Positions 12,601 to 25,181 are shown, counted from the stretch's first letter. The stretch: DNA of 64,000 nt from Synchiropus splendidus (GCF_027744825.2 NC_071351.1:14955001-15019000), one strand, 5' to 3'. Notes: generated by a model from the letters alone, not told the origin. Program-made: numbers and translations.

Positions 12601-13012
12601 TAAGCACTTGGACATAAGTTCAGAAAGTTAACTAAAAAAACAGCCTATGTGTCATTACACTGAAAAAACATTTGTCACGATTCTGGTCAGTCAATAATGA
12701 AGATCAAGTGTTAACATAATCACTTTGCCAGATGTCAGGGCTGTCATTGTCCTACGAATTTATGAAGGAGAATGGAAGAAAAAGAGAGCGGGCAGTCTAC
12801 AGGCCATGTATTTCACCACTCCTGCACTTTCTCAATGGATTGTCCTTGATTTGGAGCGCACAGGTTCGACTAGTTTGGCGGGCTCTACGTTTCTCCAGGG
12901 AATGCCCATAGAGTGGCGCAGTGATTGGAGACAAGAGAGAGAAATCAGTGGGGTTCATGAGGGGCATGAAGAAAGAGGAGCAGTTATGTTAGGTGTGGAT
13001 GGCTGCATTCAG

Positions 13013-13043
13013 AAGGGGGGGCGCAAGAGTGAGGGGGTGGGGC
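13013..13043 (+). other. G-rich run cluster
   Basis: A run of seven G, then GAGGGGGTGGGG within 31 bases. It has quadruplex potential on the + strand; nothing links it to a gene. Confidence 0.3.
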
Positions 13044-15651
13044 ATGCACAGTTCTTTCCCCGAGAAGTGCTAACTTGGACAGTGGGAGGAATTTTCTGTG
13101 GTTTATCCAAAGAGAGCTGCTCCATCTGTATAAACTGCAGCCTGCCAAAATGTAGGCTCCCTCTCTCTTCTAGCCTGTCTCCCTCAATCTCTCTCCACAT
13201 ACACACACAAAAGCACACAAACCATAGGCTGTCAGAATGTTGACTCCCTCTGTCCAAAGAGCAGCTGAGAAACTTAACTCCCTCATTACTTTCTCAGATA
13301 ACCATTGCTCAGCTGCTTGTAGAAAATGTTACAAGAGCCACACGTGCCAGTGGTTGTATTTTTGTCCCAGGAAATTAATATGAGCATGAATTAATATTAA
13401 AAATGTGATCTACCGAGTATAATATCAAGTTTCAACTTTTTAAAGAAGAAAATCTGATCGGGATTCGGTCCAATATTGACGGATGTTTTGTTTTGTGATG
13501 TCTCACAATTTAAGTTTCTATACTTTCTCTTAACATACTGTCAGAATGAAGGCCATATCAGCTGGCAATGTCTGTTCACGGACAAAGTAAAACTACAGAC
13601 TACAACTTCCACATCGCACTGCAACACTTGACGTTCTTACATCAGAAAGATGATAAAAACCAAATGACCAAACAGTTTGTTAAATATATTTATTGTATGT
13701 CCTGTATAAGATAATGATGCCACTGTCTCTATCCATTTTCAAAAAGTTTGGATGTGACAGTGAGGTTCAACCCTCAACCCTGTGCCATACATGTTGATCA
13801 GGCTGAGATCAAATCTCTTTCATAAGCCTTTAAAAGGGATCCCTAAAACTTCACTACTATGTATGAAATAAAACCAAAACGAAGCTTGAACAACACAATA
13901 AATCGTTTTCACCACAGCTTAATGAGGATTGATTTGCACTTCACCGAGATTTAAGACATGGATGTTACCGGTAATAAATCATGAAATAAAAAGAATTGTT
14001 TGAGTGCTTCATTGATATTTTCCAAAGCATCTTCAAACCCAATGTACATCTGAAACAATGAAAGCATAATGAAGTGTCAACTGCAGGGTATTTAGGAGCA
14101 TTGTTTTGGCAATGAGGAGTGTGCAGACAAGGGTTATGTAAGAGCAAGGCACTGTCACAGGCGACTGTACTTGATGTGGCTCAATGCCTTTGTGTTACTG
14201 TATATGTAAATGTTGTTATGTTTTGTTTTCTTGCCGCTGACACATTTTAAACTTCATCACTTCAGGCAGACCGATCTGACCTATTTATATAAGTTGCATC
14301 AGTATTCCAGTCAGTCAGTGACAGTGGCCCCTTAGTTTCCCATCATGGTTCGTGGCAAGGGACTGACAGCTTTCCACAGGATATGACTATGTGATCATCT
14401 GTCTGACCTGAGAGGGAAACTCTAGAGCGCCTCCTCTCGACACGTTGAGCCACTCCAGCACATGCTTGTATCTCTTTAAAACTTAGTACACCAAAAAGCC
14501 AAAGGGGCAGGGTTAGTCACTGGGCTGTCCCTGGCACAGACTGACAAACGCACGTAAATGTGCATGCACACCACCGCACACTTGAAGCTCTCCATGTTTA
14601 TGAGTGGAGCTGGCCTGCTGCCCAGCCTCTGGGCTGCATGGCCCCAACACTCCAACGTTTAACCCTTCAGGAGCTCGTATTGCTTCAATTTAACCTCAAA
14701 CTGGAGCACAATTTAGACTACAGGTAAAAGTAATGTAAAGACACTAAAAGCTGTTGTAAAGTGTGCTAAGTATGATAGGTGTAGCGACAGATGGTTTGAC
14801 CTTATCTGCATCATTTGTAGACCCTGGCTGTGAAAGATGACAGAGCTCCTCTCCACTCTGGTCCTTGCAAGATTGATCCCCACGGTGCAATAGCCGCTCC
14901 AATAACCATGTCAAGTTGAAGGCAGCGCTATTGCCCTCCCACCTTTACCAGTGAGTAACCTCTGAAGTAATCCCCAGAGAGTCCGGGCTAATAATAGTAC
15001 GTGTACGTGAGGCCAGGGAAATGATAGTCCAGCAGAAAATTAAATGATAGTGAAATGTATGTTAAACACTAGATGATCTAGGTGCGAAGGGGCATTCATG
15101 GACACTGGATAAAATTGACACTAAACTAAACTGGCACAAATCTAAAACATATGCACATATACATATGCTACACAGGACGACTTTCTACACTTATGTACGG
15201 TTGCAGAGAAGTGTTCAGTAATTCTAGCGTGTGTTAATGACTCTCCCAGGCACACTGGAGAAGACGTTAAAAACCCTGGCCTTGATTTACTGTGCACCGC
15301 TGCATGTCTGGACAGGACCCAGAGATTCACACCAAAGTGCAGGCACACACATGTAATCAACACACTTATGCACAAACACTAAATCGAAGCAGGAAAAGTG
15401 GTCGAGGAAAGACATTAATAACATGACCTTGAATGACCATTTTAGTGTGAAAGAAACATTTTTGCTCACCACAGAGTCACATAGGACTCACTGTCTCCTT
15501 TTATTTTCCTTTTTTGTTTGTTTTTTATTGAGTTGCAGGTAGAGAGCCCAGAGCCAAACACCAGTGCTGGACTGGCTTGGACTAACAGATCAGACAAAAT
15601 CAGAGACACTTTTTATCTAAACGGGATAAATAATTTATTATACGCTGTTTC

Positions 15652-15669
15652 AAAAAAAAAAAAAAAAAA
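15652..15669 (+). repeat. Poly-A run, 18 bases
   Basis: An uninterrupted A18 followed by GGTTTTAATAAAGCC. No retroposed gene or SINE body is visible upstream and no target duplication is evident, so it is treated as simple sequence. Confidence 0.7.
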
Positions 15670-17771
15670 GGTTTTAATAAAGCCAGCGGCAACTGTTTTT
15701 TCAAAGCACTAATTCAATTTCCGTTGAACATAAAATAACTGACTGTTCTTTACAAGGAAGATGCTATTCACCTAGATAGATACCCTGGAGATGGAAAGAG
15801 GCAGCAGCTAAAAGTTAGAAACAGGTGGTCAAAGTGTGGCTAACACAAAAAGATACCATAGATGGTAACACATTAGGTGAAGAAAGATGTAGGAAGAGGA
15901 TTGAGGGAAAGAAGATTCGAGGAGGCGGAACCCGTGAAGTTACAGTAAATGAAAGAGACAGGGAGATATGCCCCTATCCTTTTAAAAGTTAGTTGAATCT
16001 CCGGAGGTTTAATTGAATTTGAAATGAGATGGGAGGCAGAAAGTTAGCAGAAGCTCTGGAAGGCTTAGTGTTGGAGATGAATAGCTGGTGAATGACAGCA
16101 GGAAAACAGAAGAAGAGAAGACTCCCCGTCATACGTAGGAGTCCTGTGTGAGGAAAAGGTTCGACCACACGCACAGGTAAATTGATCTCGTGGGAGAATA
16201 AGAAACAGAAAAGAGGCGTTAAAGGAAGGTATGAAACTCTGAGGTGAGAGGAGAAAAATGAGCGGAGAGGATAGATAAAACACATTGAAATTAGTTGCAA
16301 GGAAAAGGAAGTCTAGTGATCTGGTGAAAGGGGGATGTAGAAACTTTGGACCTGACCTAACTTCCAGTGCTCTTTCCAGAGCAAACAGACACCAACAAAG
16401 GGGCCGTTGTGTAGGTCAGGGTCGGCCAGAGGAGGGGACAGCAACATCGGGATGTGAAATGTGACAGATCTATTTCAGACCTCAAGCACAGGAGCCCTTC
16501 CCTAGTCAGAACCAGGTGTTAGGGTCAGGTGTCAAGGGCAGTATGTTTAAGTTAATCACCTTTTTCGATTATGTTTGGGCTGGCGACTGGGGTTTTGCAA
16601 GGTGCTTCATTTGACTCAAAGTTGCTTTGCGTCAGTCTGATTATTTTTCCCTTCCACGTCACATCACTCAGTATTTCTCAGAAACACCCAAGAACCATGT
16701 TTCCTCTTCCGCAAAATTCCTGGAACTGTACAAGTAGTACAAAGACATGGCTAAACCAAGAGTTGATCAATAATTACCTCTGTGCGAAATGAGAGCGAAC
16801 ATGATTAAAAAATGTGTTTCACTTATTGTATCATGACAAAGTATGAGTTGTATACAGCGTGTGCCTTGCGACGTACTGGCAGAGGTAATGAATGATAATA
16901 TGCCAGCCATTTTATTTTCTTCACAAAAGCTTCGAAATACTGTATGTGAAAATCAAAGTTACAAGTCAACTCAGATGAAAGGAGAAGTCCGAGATCGCAA
17001 ACAGGAAGTATGTACTGGCTTCCAGGAGAAACTGGTCTGCTTATTGTGAGTCAGTGATGATGTTTTTTGCTCAAGTTGACCCTGAGAATTTTATGAAAAT
17101 GAAGGAATAAATGGAATTAAGGAAAATATACTTCTCGTTTTTGTAACAGTCTATACTTTACAAGAACATTTAATTCAGCCGATGACTTGGACTGTGTTTA
17201 GAATTTTGTTTCCTTGTGTGACTGATCTTGACACCCCCTGCGCTGCGTGTTCCAACATCATAACCACTTTTCTCCATCACATATATGGCACATAGCAGCC
17301 TTTTCTTTCTCCCTCGCACACCCGCCATTGTCCCTATACTACCCCCCCGCCATTCTTTTTCATACCTGTGTTTCAAACAAACCCATTCTAGGGTTATGAA
17401 GCCACCCATCCCACCACCCCCCCACTCTCTGGTCTGAGTCTATGAGTGTGGGTGTAGAGGCCTGATTATGCAGCAGCTGTCAGCTCTCTCAGGTGAGCCC
17501 CCCGGGCGACAGTTCAACTGCTTCAGACTACAGCTTTGCCACCGAGGATGACAGTAGCATGAACAGTGCAGAGAAGAGAATGCTAATGGATCAAATCAGA
17601 TCAGTGCAGAGATGAGAGGAGGGAGTGCGGTGAGAAGGTGGGCGCTGGCAGGCACCCCTGATCAGCTGTCATTCAGACGAGGCCTTGTGTGTGTTTGTTG
17701 TGCGTGTTTGAGCGAGACGCACTGGCCGCCCAAGATTACGCCCCCAGTTACTGACATGTTTTCCTACACAG

Positions 17772-18002
17772 CGCCTTGAAGTTGCAGGGATAAAGGAAGG
17801 GTGTGAACAGAGGGAGGGAGGCGCTGGCAAACGGGATAGTTGGATAGATGTGGGAGGCTATACACAGTCAACCACACTGCTTCTTTATTCTTCTGCCTTT
17901 CCCATCTTCCATCTCGCCTGCATAACTCCACCTCTCTCTTTGACTTTCTCTGTGCCTCAGAGCCATACCTCACTGCAGCAAAGGCAACATATCAAAACTT
18001 AA
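17772..18002 (+). other. Exon-like open frame of 76 codons after a good splice acceptor
   Basis: TTACTGAC (branch-point-like) is followed by a pyrimidine stretch ending CACAG at 17767-17771, and then by 76 open codons to a TAA at 18000-18002. The product begins RLEVAGIKEGCEQREGGAGK and is later hydrophobic and Ser/Thr-rich. No domain is recognised. If real it would be a terminal coding exon. No matching upstream exon was found, though ATGCAGCAGCTGTCAGCTCT ending CTCAG|GTGAGC at about 17468-17494 is an exon-like candidate. A frame of similar length is open on the other strand, so chance is quite possible. Confidence 0.15.
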
Positions 18003-18674
18003 CAGCATTTCCTTTTCTGAATAATGCTGAGTTCAATATTATTTTGTTTTGAACTTCTGCGGCGGCTGCTTCTTCCCTTCAGGGCAACCTCTTCATGAGG
18101 GGAGACGAGATGCTTTAGTACCATCACTTAGGGGCAGTCAAACACAGTTCCCCTTGTGCGGTGGGAAGTTCTGATAGAAAGATAGGAAGACGAAGAACTC
18201 CTCTTGATAGGTCTTATATTGTCTGACTCCATTCACCTCTGCAAAATAGTCAGGGAGAAAGTGAAAGCCTACACTTTGTGAATGGAAAATGAAGTCTGAC
18301 AGGCCAAGATGATCACCTGCTCAAGAGGATTGCCATGACACCGAACAAGGAAGTGCTTGTCAATTCATGTTACTAGTCCCACAACTTTCCGTTGAGCCCT
18401 GCTACCTTGACTGTCACCTGTACTTCAGGGAGCTGGAGCGTAAACTCTACCATGAAAATGAGTCCAAGAGCTGCCTCCCTTGCCTCTCTCTCCATTACTG
18501 GCAGATGGTTTCATTATTATAGACATGATAACAAGATTCCCTGTGATTAATACTAACAGCATCTACAGATTTAAGTACTGGGGATTCCACATAATATGAT
18601 TAGCAGCAGTTGGAGTGGGGCATCTGGCATAGAACTTGTAATATGAGGGCTGGAACAATCGTGCCTGCGATTTT

Positions 18675-18688
18675 GTGTGTGTGTGTGA
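18675..18688 (+). repeat. (GT)n microsatellite
   Basis: Seven GT units, uninterrupted. Confidence 0.8.
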
Positions 18689-18794
18689 GAAAGGCATTCC
18701 AATGTTGTGTGATCATATCAGGACATTTTTTAATCCACTTGTCAAGTAGACAGCTGTTAATAGGAAAACAATAGCTAGATCTGCAGCTAACCAT

Positions 18795-18922
18795 CTGTGA
18801 GTACATTATTATTGTTATTATTATTTGTTCATTATTGCACATTATTGCAAAGCACTTTCCTAGTTGGTGGGATCCTCACTGACCTTGGCAATAAAGCTGA
18901 TTCTGATTTTGATTCTGAAAAA
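18795..18922 (+). mobile_element. L2-type LINE 3' tail
   Basis: The stretch has ATT-rich repeats, then TTGCACATTATTGCA, GGGATCCTCACTGACCTTGG and CAATAAAGCTGATTCTGATT, ending TTGATTCTGAAA. A 'ttgacaataaagctgattctgattctga' ending is typical of the 3' end of fish L2-like LINEs, whose RT recognises the tail. Only the last 100 or so bases are present, as in a 5'-truncated insertion. It is probably related to the family of the fragment at 1360-2640, but it is a separate copy. Confidence 0.65.
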
Positions 18923-20221
18923 TACTGAATTATTAACTTGATGTCTAAAAGCAATTTAGCTTCCTGACTCCTTAGTCTAAGTAGCAAAGACGTATAAGCA
19001 CCTTTAAAGAGGTAATGAATCTGTTTTCATGCTTCTTGGTTGGAGAAATCTTTCCTTTCTTACGAGCCTCGGCTGAATTCTGTCAACATTTATCACCATA
19101 AAACTGAATGCTTAACCACAAGTTATTTTTTTTTTCACACATAATGAAACTAAGCTGGATGAACTGAAGCCATATGGTGCACAGCAAAGTCCTCCGCCTT
19201 AACCTTCTGCCTCTTGTTTACCCCGGTGGCTATGTGGCAGATATTTGTATTTGTTGGCATTTAGAAAACGTGTCGTGGTGAAGGAGACAAGCTCGCGACA
19301 AACACAACAAAAGGACTGAACCGCTGCTGTGGGGGTTAATGAGAAAGGGTTATCATGTCCATCTTTGCCTTGTTCCAACTGTATGGACTTTGGCCTTGTA
19401 CATCCGTCACTGTCTATCTGTCACTACGGATCGGTTCACCCACCGCACACACTGCTAGACCAAATAAGATGCACCGTACAGATAAACTCAGCAGAACTCA
19501 AAGGTTGGTGAGTAATTGAAAGTGTGTCTGAACAGACAAAACCTTGAAAGCAGAACAACAAACCTGATGATACTGTAATCATTGGAAGGCTGATTTATTT
19601 TATTAAATTTTTTAAAGTTTGATCTCATATAATTTGAAGGTGGCTTCCAAATATAGTGGCAAGCATTGGTCATTTTCGGGTATTTCAGCAAGGAAAAAAC
19701 ACCATCTTTGCTAAGCTTGTTCCTTAAAAGTGGGCTCTTTTGTCGCTGGAGATCATATGACGGCTTCTTTTCACCCGGTACATTTGAAAGGACATCATCA
19801 CCTGCCTTAAAATTTGATTCACGAATGAGGGAACTTAACATGAGTGATTGCAAGTGTGCAGTCCTATCTGTGTCCTTGCTAATGTGAGACACACATGTTG
19901 CAAAGGAGTTTTTGTTTCCTGCAAAAAAGAAAAGCCACTCCTTAAAAGCATATTTTTGCTCAATGTCGCCCCCCCCCCTTTGCGCACACAAGCGTGAGGG
20001 AGAGTAATTGACAAAAAAAGAAAAGTGAATCACAGGAGCAAACAGAGGAAGGAAAGAGTGGGAAGGGAATGGGAAAGTGGAGGAGGGTGGTCTTTGGGGG
20101 AGAAAAAAAAGGTAACGGGAGAAGAGATGAGGGGCGAAGTGGCAAGCAGAGCACAGCCCTGCTCCAATGATAACACAGTGTCATATGTAACACATTTGGA
20201 TAGAGCAGGGAATGCTAATAA
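18923..20221. other. Noncoding; purine-rich tract at 20.04-20.15 kb
   Basis: No gene is recognised. A 181-codon minus-strand frame (19488-20033) is the longest non-transposon frame of the window, but it is AT-rich in codon use with no domain or splice context. At 20035-20150 the + strand is almost all purine, with GGG runs. Confidence 0.45.
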
Positions 20222-20499
20222 TGACCCACTTCCATGGGTCACTATGACCAAGAGTGCCTGGACACCCTGGTTCATGACCTCAAGTAGACTCGTAGCAGGC
20301 AAACAAAAACACACAGATCATCTGTCACTGACGTATCCAGAGCATTGTCTTTTCAAATTGCTTATATATGACGCCTGCTGTCTCACATATCATACACAAA
20401 ATAGTTGGGTCACATACATAAAAACACGCATGCATCCATCCACATCCAGGGTCACAAAGATGACCCTCTCTGCATCCTGTTTTTCTAGAAGACGGGTCA
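20222..20499. promoter_or_regulatory. Cluster of nuclear-receptor half-sites with ER8 and IR6 arrangements
   Basis: Exact RGGTCA or its complement occurs at 20222-20227 (TGACCC), 20236-20241 (GGGTCA), 20274-20279 (TGACCT), 20407-20412 (GGGTCA), 20449-20454 (GGGTCA), 20461-20466 (TGACCC) and 20494-20499 (GGGTCA). The first two form an everted repeat with an 8-base spacer. The fifth and sixth form an inverted repeat with a 6-base spacer. RGGTCA is the half-site of RXR partners (RAR, TR, PPAR, VDR, COUP-TF). About 0.3 sites would be expected by chance in 280 bp, counting both strands with equal base frequencies. Occupancy is inferred. Confidence 0.4.
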
Positions 20500-20857
20500 T
20501 TGGATGCAATGCTGTAAGTGCAAAGTATCATGGTTAGAAAGTGATCTTTGAGCTTACGCATTATCCAAATTAATGCACACGTATAACGACAAGGAGGCAT
20601 GCATGCTCACACAGAACGGATATAAGGACGGGACACTGCAGGGGTGCTGTAACCTTGTATATAATACTTCCGCAGATGAAATGATTTATTCTGCTATTAT
20701 AGTTTCCAAAATGGAGGCACTTCTTTGCACTCAGTTTTTGGTATCCATTGATTTCATCTTGATTCCCAAGGCTATGTCTATGACAATAAAATTCACAGGA
20801 TGGTAAAGCCATGGGGAACCTGTCACTGTCTGCATTCTTTTGGCAATTCTTGCTCAC

Positions 20858-20904
20858 CTGCGCCCATCTGGATCCTCCTCCTGAGCCACACCTTCGTCAC
20901 CCAT
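20858..20904 (-). other. Candidate first coding exon, 15 codons plus 2 nt
   Basis: On the minus strand an ATG at 20904-20902 opens a clean, acidic, protein-like frame reading MGDEGVAQEEDPDGR. It ends in CGCAG followed by GTGAGC at 20857-20852, a good splice donor. Upstream (20905-20960 on +) no pyrimidine tract is seen, so an acceptor is unlikely. A first exon with a 5' UTR would fit better. The Kozak context is weak (TTC before ATG, G at +4). No family is recognised and no second exon was located. Confidence 0.22.
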
Positions 20905-20959
20905 GAACCTTATTGGCTGTCTTTGTCTTATCTTCTACCTTGTTTCTCCATTTCACTGT

Positions 20960-21846
20960 CCTTCTGATGCTGTTTCTGATCTTGCCCTTTTAGGTCACTC
21001 CAAAACAAAACCTCAGCACCTTCAACTCTGTCCCTTTGAACACACCATTAAACGAATGGTCCACAACATAGCTACAACAAGATTGGTAGTTTTCATATTA
21101 CAATTTAAATCTGTGGCAGACTTCTTAACCGTAAACCGAACCCATGACTAAGGTGGAGGCAGATGTGCACAAGCAAAGGGCATGTTGCTATGGACATCAG
21201 TTTGTTTTGACACATCTCCTGCACTCCTGCTACATTCCATCGGGCTACTCCACCCACCAACAAGTGTGTGGAAAAGATGACCAGAACTTTACATGTTATC
21301 CATTAAGGAACATCGTGGCTATTGGATTTTCTTCAGACGTAGATATTCTGTTGTGTTTCCAGTCGAAGTTACACAGGCTGTTCCCTGTAAGACCTGACAT
21401 GCACATCACTGGCGACCATTCGATTGAAAGACCCCCGTGGGCCTCACTAGGTTCTGGCCCCTACTCGCCCTAAGCTCGTTGACCCCTACAACTATTCTTT
21501 GGCTCTTGTAGGCAGTGACGGATCGTACAGGAGGCAGGGTCGGAGTGGGTCTGTGGGGGAGCCGCGGCAATAGAGAGGAGCACCTCTTCAGGAAAAGCAT
21601 TAAAGAGGCAGGTATTGATTTGGGATTTTAAATGTTTTCCACTGTGATATATCCAATTAGCCTCTGAACCCTCTATGGTTGTAGAGCGGGCTCCCCCGAG
21701 GCTGAGCGGAGAGCCATTATAACACTTTTCCTCTTGATCTCTCAAATGATAAGAAAATAGATAAAACCTGTTTGAATCCAGACTTGTGATGGTTTCAGTG
21801 GCAAAAACGTATTTCTCCAGCACTCAATTTTCCAGGGCAATGTCTG
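20960..21846. other. Noncoding, anonymous
   Basis: No gene, repeat family or strong splice-bounded frame seen. Confidence 0.4.
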
Positions 21847-21891
21847 ATGACGCCGGTAAACTTAAGGCTTATTTTATTTTTGAGCTCCACA

Positions 21892-21933
21892 GCTGAAGCC
21901 AGTTCCAGTGGTGTGGACAGCTCCTGGATATTG
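21892..21933 (+). other. Exon-like island, 42 nt, between acceptor- and donor-like sites
   Basis: A TTTTATTTTTGAGCTCCACAG tract ends at about 21891. It is followed by 42 nt and then GTAAGC. In one frame it reads LKPVPVVWTAPGY, with the last two nt left over. It is short, without homology I can name, and a second donor-like GTAAGT lies at 22019. Low support. Confidence 0.12.
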
Positions 21934-22059
21934 GTAAGCTTTAATTCTCTCTGCACATCCATGTCCCTTCCACTCCTCCCCCTTCCATTCCATCTCTGTC
22001 CCCCCCATTCAATCGATGGTAAGTTATTTAGCAGATAAAAGAGTGGGATCAATTCACCA

Positions 22060-25000
22060 GCACATATCAGAGTGCCTGCAACTTGTGTATATTATCTGCC
22101 ACATATGTGTGTGACACAGAAAGAGCGGCATTTGGGTGCGATGTTTCTGATGTCCAAAGCTAAGTCGCTGATTCTACATGTTCAATTATGCGTCTCAGCA
22201 GTTGTACCATCAACCTTGTGTGTTCAAATCGGTGCCACATTGTCAAGCCCGTAGTGAAAGAGAGACTAAAAGCATGTCCTTGGCTGTTGAACAGCTTAGC
22301 ACATGTACCGCCAGCCGGATTGTTCTGTCTTTTGTCAGCATTTAATTTGATCCTATTTGTCATGAGAATAGAATCCAAATGGCAAAGTGCATGCGAAAGA
22401 ATATGCATTGAGCTTATTGAAAGTCAAAGCGCTGCTGATAATACAAGTGGTGAGGGAGTTTATGGACGAGAGGTGACAAACGGAGACAGAAACGATCACC
22501 CTGAAAAGAAGTATAATCTAACTTTAAGAAATCAGAATAGGTCCAATGAATGGGGTTAAATTCAATATCACATATGTCAACATTGAGAGCAGCACTGAAC
22601 TGATGAGTTTCTTTTCTCAGATTGACAAATCCAGTATTTAAAATACAGCACAGGAGTTGTTTTATTACATCAAAAATTCCTGAAACACAAGCATCAAGTT
22701 TGTATCCCAGATGATCAGTTTCAGAAGGTTTAACAAAAATGAATCATGTCTGAGCGCCGTCTTTGTTTTAGTTTGAAACCTCTGCGTTACATTATTCCTC
22801 TGGCAAGAAGGTGAGGTGATCATCTGCCTGCCTGTGAGCAAAATAACGCAAAGCAAATCAACAGATTTCAATGTAAATATCTGGAAAATATCGATGATCG
22901 AACATGAAACAGGATCTCTTTCTTAAATTGACTGTCTATTTATTTTATGTCTTACTATGAATTAGTTAAAAAGATGTAATGTAAATGTATCACTGGCAAT
23001 ATCCTGGAAAGTCACACAAGTTAATCTCAGTTATTGAGGGCCACTAAGAATGTAGGGCACTGCATTGCTGATCATCAAAACCACTTTTATATTTGGACCA
23101 TTTGGAGATTATATAACCCTTTCCTGTTTCTCCTGCAACATGTGCAGTATCTTGCGCACGCAAGCCTCCATGCTGCACATCTGCAGACACGCACCGCATG
23201 TCCAACACACACTTGAAATTAAGAGTGAGTCACTTCACTTCCCATCTGGGCCTCATGAACTGGGAATTTCCATGCTGAGCAAAACAGGTGACATCTGTCA
23301 GACCGGTGTACAAATCTATCGACAACAAGGCCGTGTACAGCTGCGCCGCTGAGCGAAAGCTGCAATTCAGAGCAGATAAAAGAACCTCCTGTAGATGTGT
23401 GTGAGGTAAAAGTAGTCAGAGGTCATGAAAGTAGTTAAAGGGCACTTGCCACAAACTAAATCACCTCAACAGCTGAAGCACACCTGCTAATGTGATTAGC
23501 AAACACACAGTGCTGCCTCCCCCAAATCCCGAGCCTTCTTTGTGCTCTTTGCTTACCCATACACACAGTTAAGTTGGCCACGCATGGCCTGTTTTCACCT
23601 AAAATAGACTTCTAAGACCATACACAAATCAATAAACAGCATTTCAGAGCAGCATCAAACAGTTGTTGGCCCGAGTTCTCAAAGAATTGCTTTGGTTTCA
23701 AACACTGCTGGTGTCGAAGTGACATGGAGAGTCTGCCTGCCGCCACTGAAGTGGGACAATTTTAGGGTCAAACAAAACAAAAACCCTTTCAATCTTCAAA
23801 ATGAGTCATGTTTGACGGTCACCAGTGATTACGCGAGGTGTGTTGCAATACTGATCGGAACTTTAGCCAACAACAAACTCCATTCTAAACTACTAAATCC
23901 AAAGCTGACATCAAGACGTGATCTATCAACATGGGATACTTGTTGATTCTTTTTCATCAAACATACTCCACACAGCATGGAAGTTTCTCTGAGCATTCAG
24001 CCACCACCTGCAGATCAGCAGAGATCCGCAGCCCAGGCATCGATTGACGTGCCTGTTTAGCAGAGGGATCTACAGCATTGGAAGGGCGATCGGGAAATGT
24101 TTGACACGGACCAATATTATTCATCCCATACAATATCCTAAAACAGCTAAGTATACGGACCAATCTGAGGCTGACAGAGTTTGGTGCAACACCTGTCCAC
24201 GAGACATAGCTTATTGATGGCTTTTTGTGAGCAATTTGGATTATTACAAGCACAATCTGGAAAACTGAACATGAGACATTTATGATGGAATCCATATTTG
24301 ATTTTTTGTGAACGTATGCACCCGAGATTTTATCAATTTACTGAGCACAAGCTTGTGATCACTTCCAGAGGATGTTATACACTGCTGTGATGTAACATTT
24401 GAAGTGATTTTTAATACATTTCATGAGACCCTTGAGAAGAAATCCTTCCTTTATGGGCCTATTTTGCAATGGGCCACTGAACTGATCATGGCAATTGGAC
24501 AACAAAGATGATGCCATCTTAGTTATCAGCAACAAATACGTCTGTTGTTGCACACTGTTTATTTACGTCTTGAGGTGAGTCCTGGATGTCCAAGTCCACC
24601 TCTGTGAACTCAAGTCCAGAGTCCTGTTCACTAGCGCTCAAGTCTCTTATTTAAGTGCTGAAGAAACTTTGTTCATGACACACAAGCAAGCAGATCAAGT
24701 TTGAGAAATTAATATTTTCTACAGATGTTTTCACATCTTTACAAGTCAGTCACCACAGTAACACCAGACTGGCGAACAAGAAAATAAAGAAATAAAGTCA
24801 GATGTCAAGCAAAGCGGTGGTTCAGCGGGGACGCCCAGCGTGGAAGCACACTTCAAGTCACCTCTACAAGTTCAACTGTAACATGAACCTTTGCTCTGGG
24901 TGACTGCATGAAGGTGACACTAGCCCCATAGGGAATAGTCTCAGCTCATTTTCCCAGGACAGAGCTAGTGTGTTGGGTCCCACTGCAGATCTTATCAGAT

Positions 25001-25169
25001 CACCGTGTCAACATGGAGCTTCTCACTCATTACTGCTCTCTGACTCCTGTATTCTTTGGCAGTAGATTCACACAAAGCATCCATCTTTCTAGTACCGTTA
25101 TGTCCCTGACACAAACGCACGAGTATGCATAAGAATACACAAAGAGCCCACTCAGTGTGCACAATGCTG
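22060..25169. other. Noncoding; caagtc-rich decayed repeat near 24.6 kb
   Basis: No gene recognised. The stretch 24577-24655 repeats AAGTCCA/CAAGTC words and may be remnant of a dispersed fish repeat. The rest appears unique. Confidence 0.4.
24577..24655 (+). repeat. Decayed AAGTCCA/CAAGTC-rich repeat
   Basis: TGTCCAAGTCCACCTC, CTCAAGTCCAGAGTCC and GCTCAAGTCTC recur within 80 bp. The same word dominates 40278-40314 and, on the opposite strand, 55700-55795. The family is not identified. Confidence 0.35.
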
Positions 25170-25181
25170 GCATCCAGTCAA

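Larger units (their letters stand above)
9656..17771. other. Noncoding, anonymous
   Basis: No gene or dispersed repeat is recognised. The longest frame (12725-13243, 172 codons from TTG) has no family features, no splice context and runs through a G-rich patch and a CA tract. Short CA/GT tracts occur near 10268-10318, 10664-10684 and 13199-13209. An A18 run lies at 15652-15669. The 17.4-17.77 kb part is somewhat GC-richer and precedes a good splice-acceptor-like site. Confidence 0.45.

Noticed and set aside
12725..13243. 172-codon open frame on +
   Set aside because: Starts only at TTG, crosses a G-rich patch and a CA tract, and shows no recognisable domain.
19488..20033. 181-codon minus-strand open frame, longest outside the LINE
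   Set aside because: AT-driven codon use, no domain, signal or splice context. A frame of this length is within chance expectation for 64 kb in six frames.
20025..20537. 170-codon open frame on +
   Set aside because: Begins inside a purine-rich tract; no domain, and it overlaps frames on the other strand.
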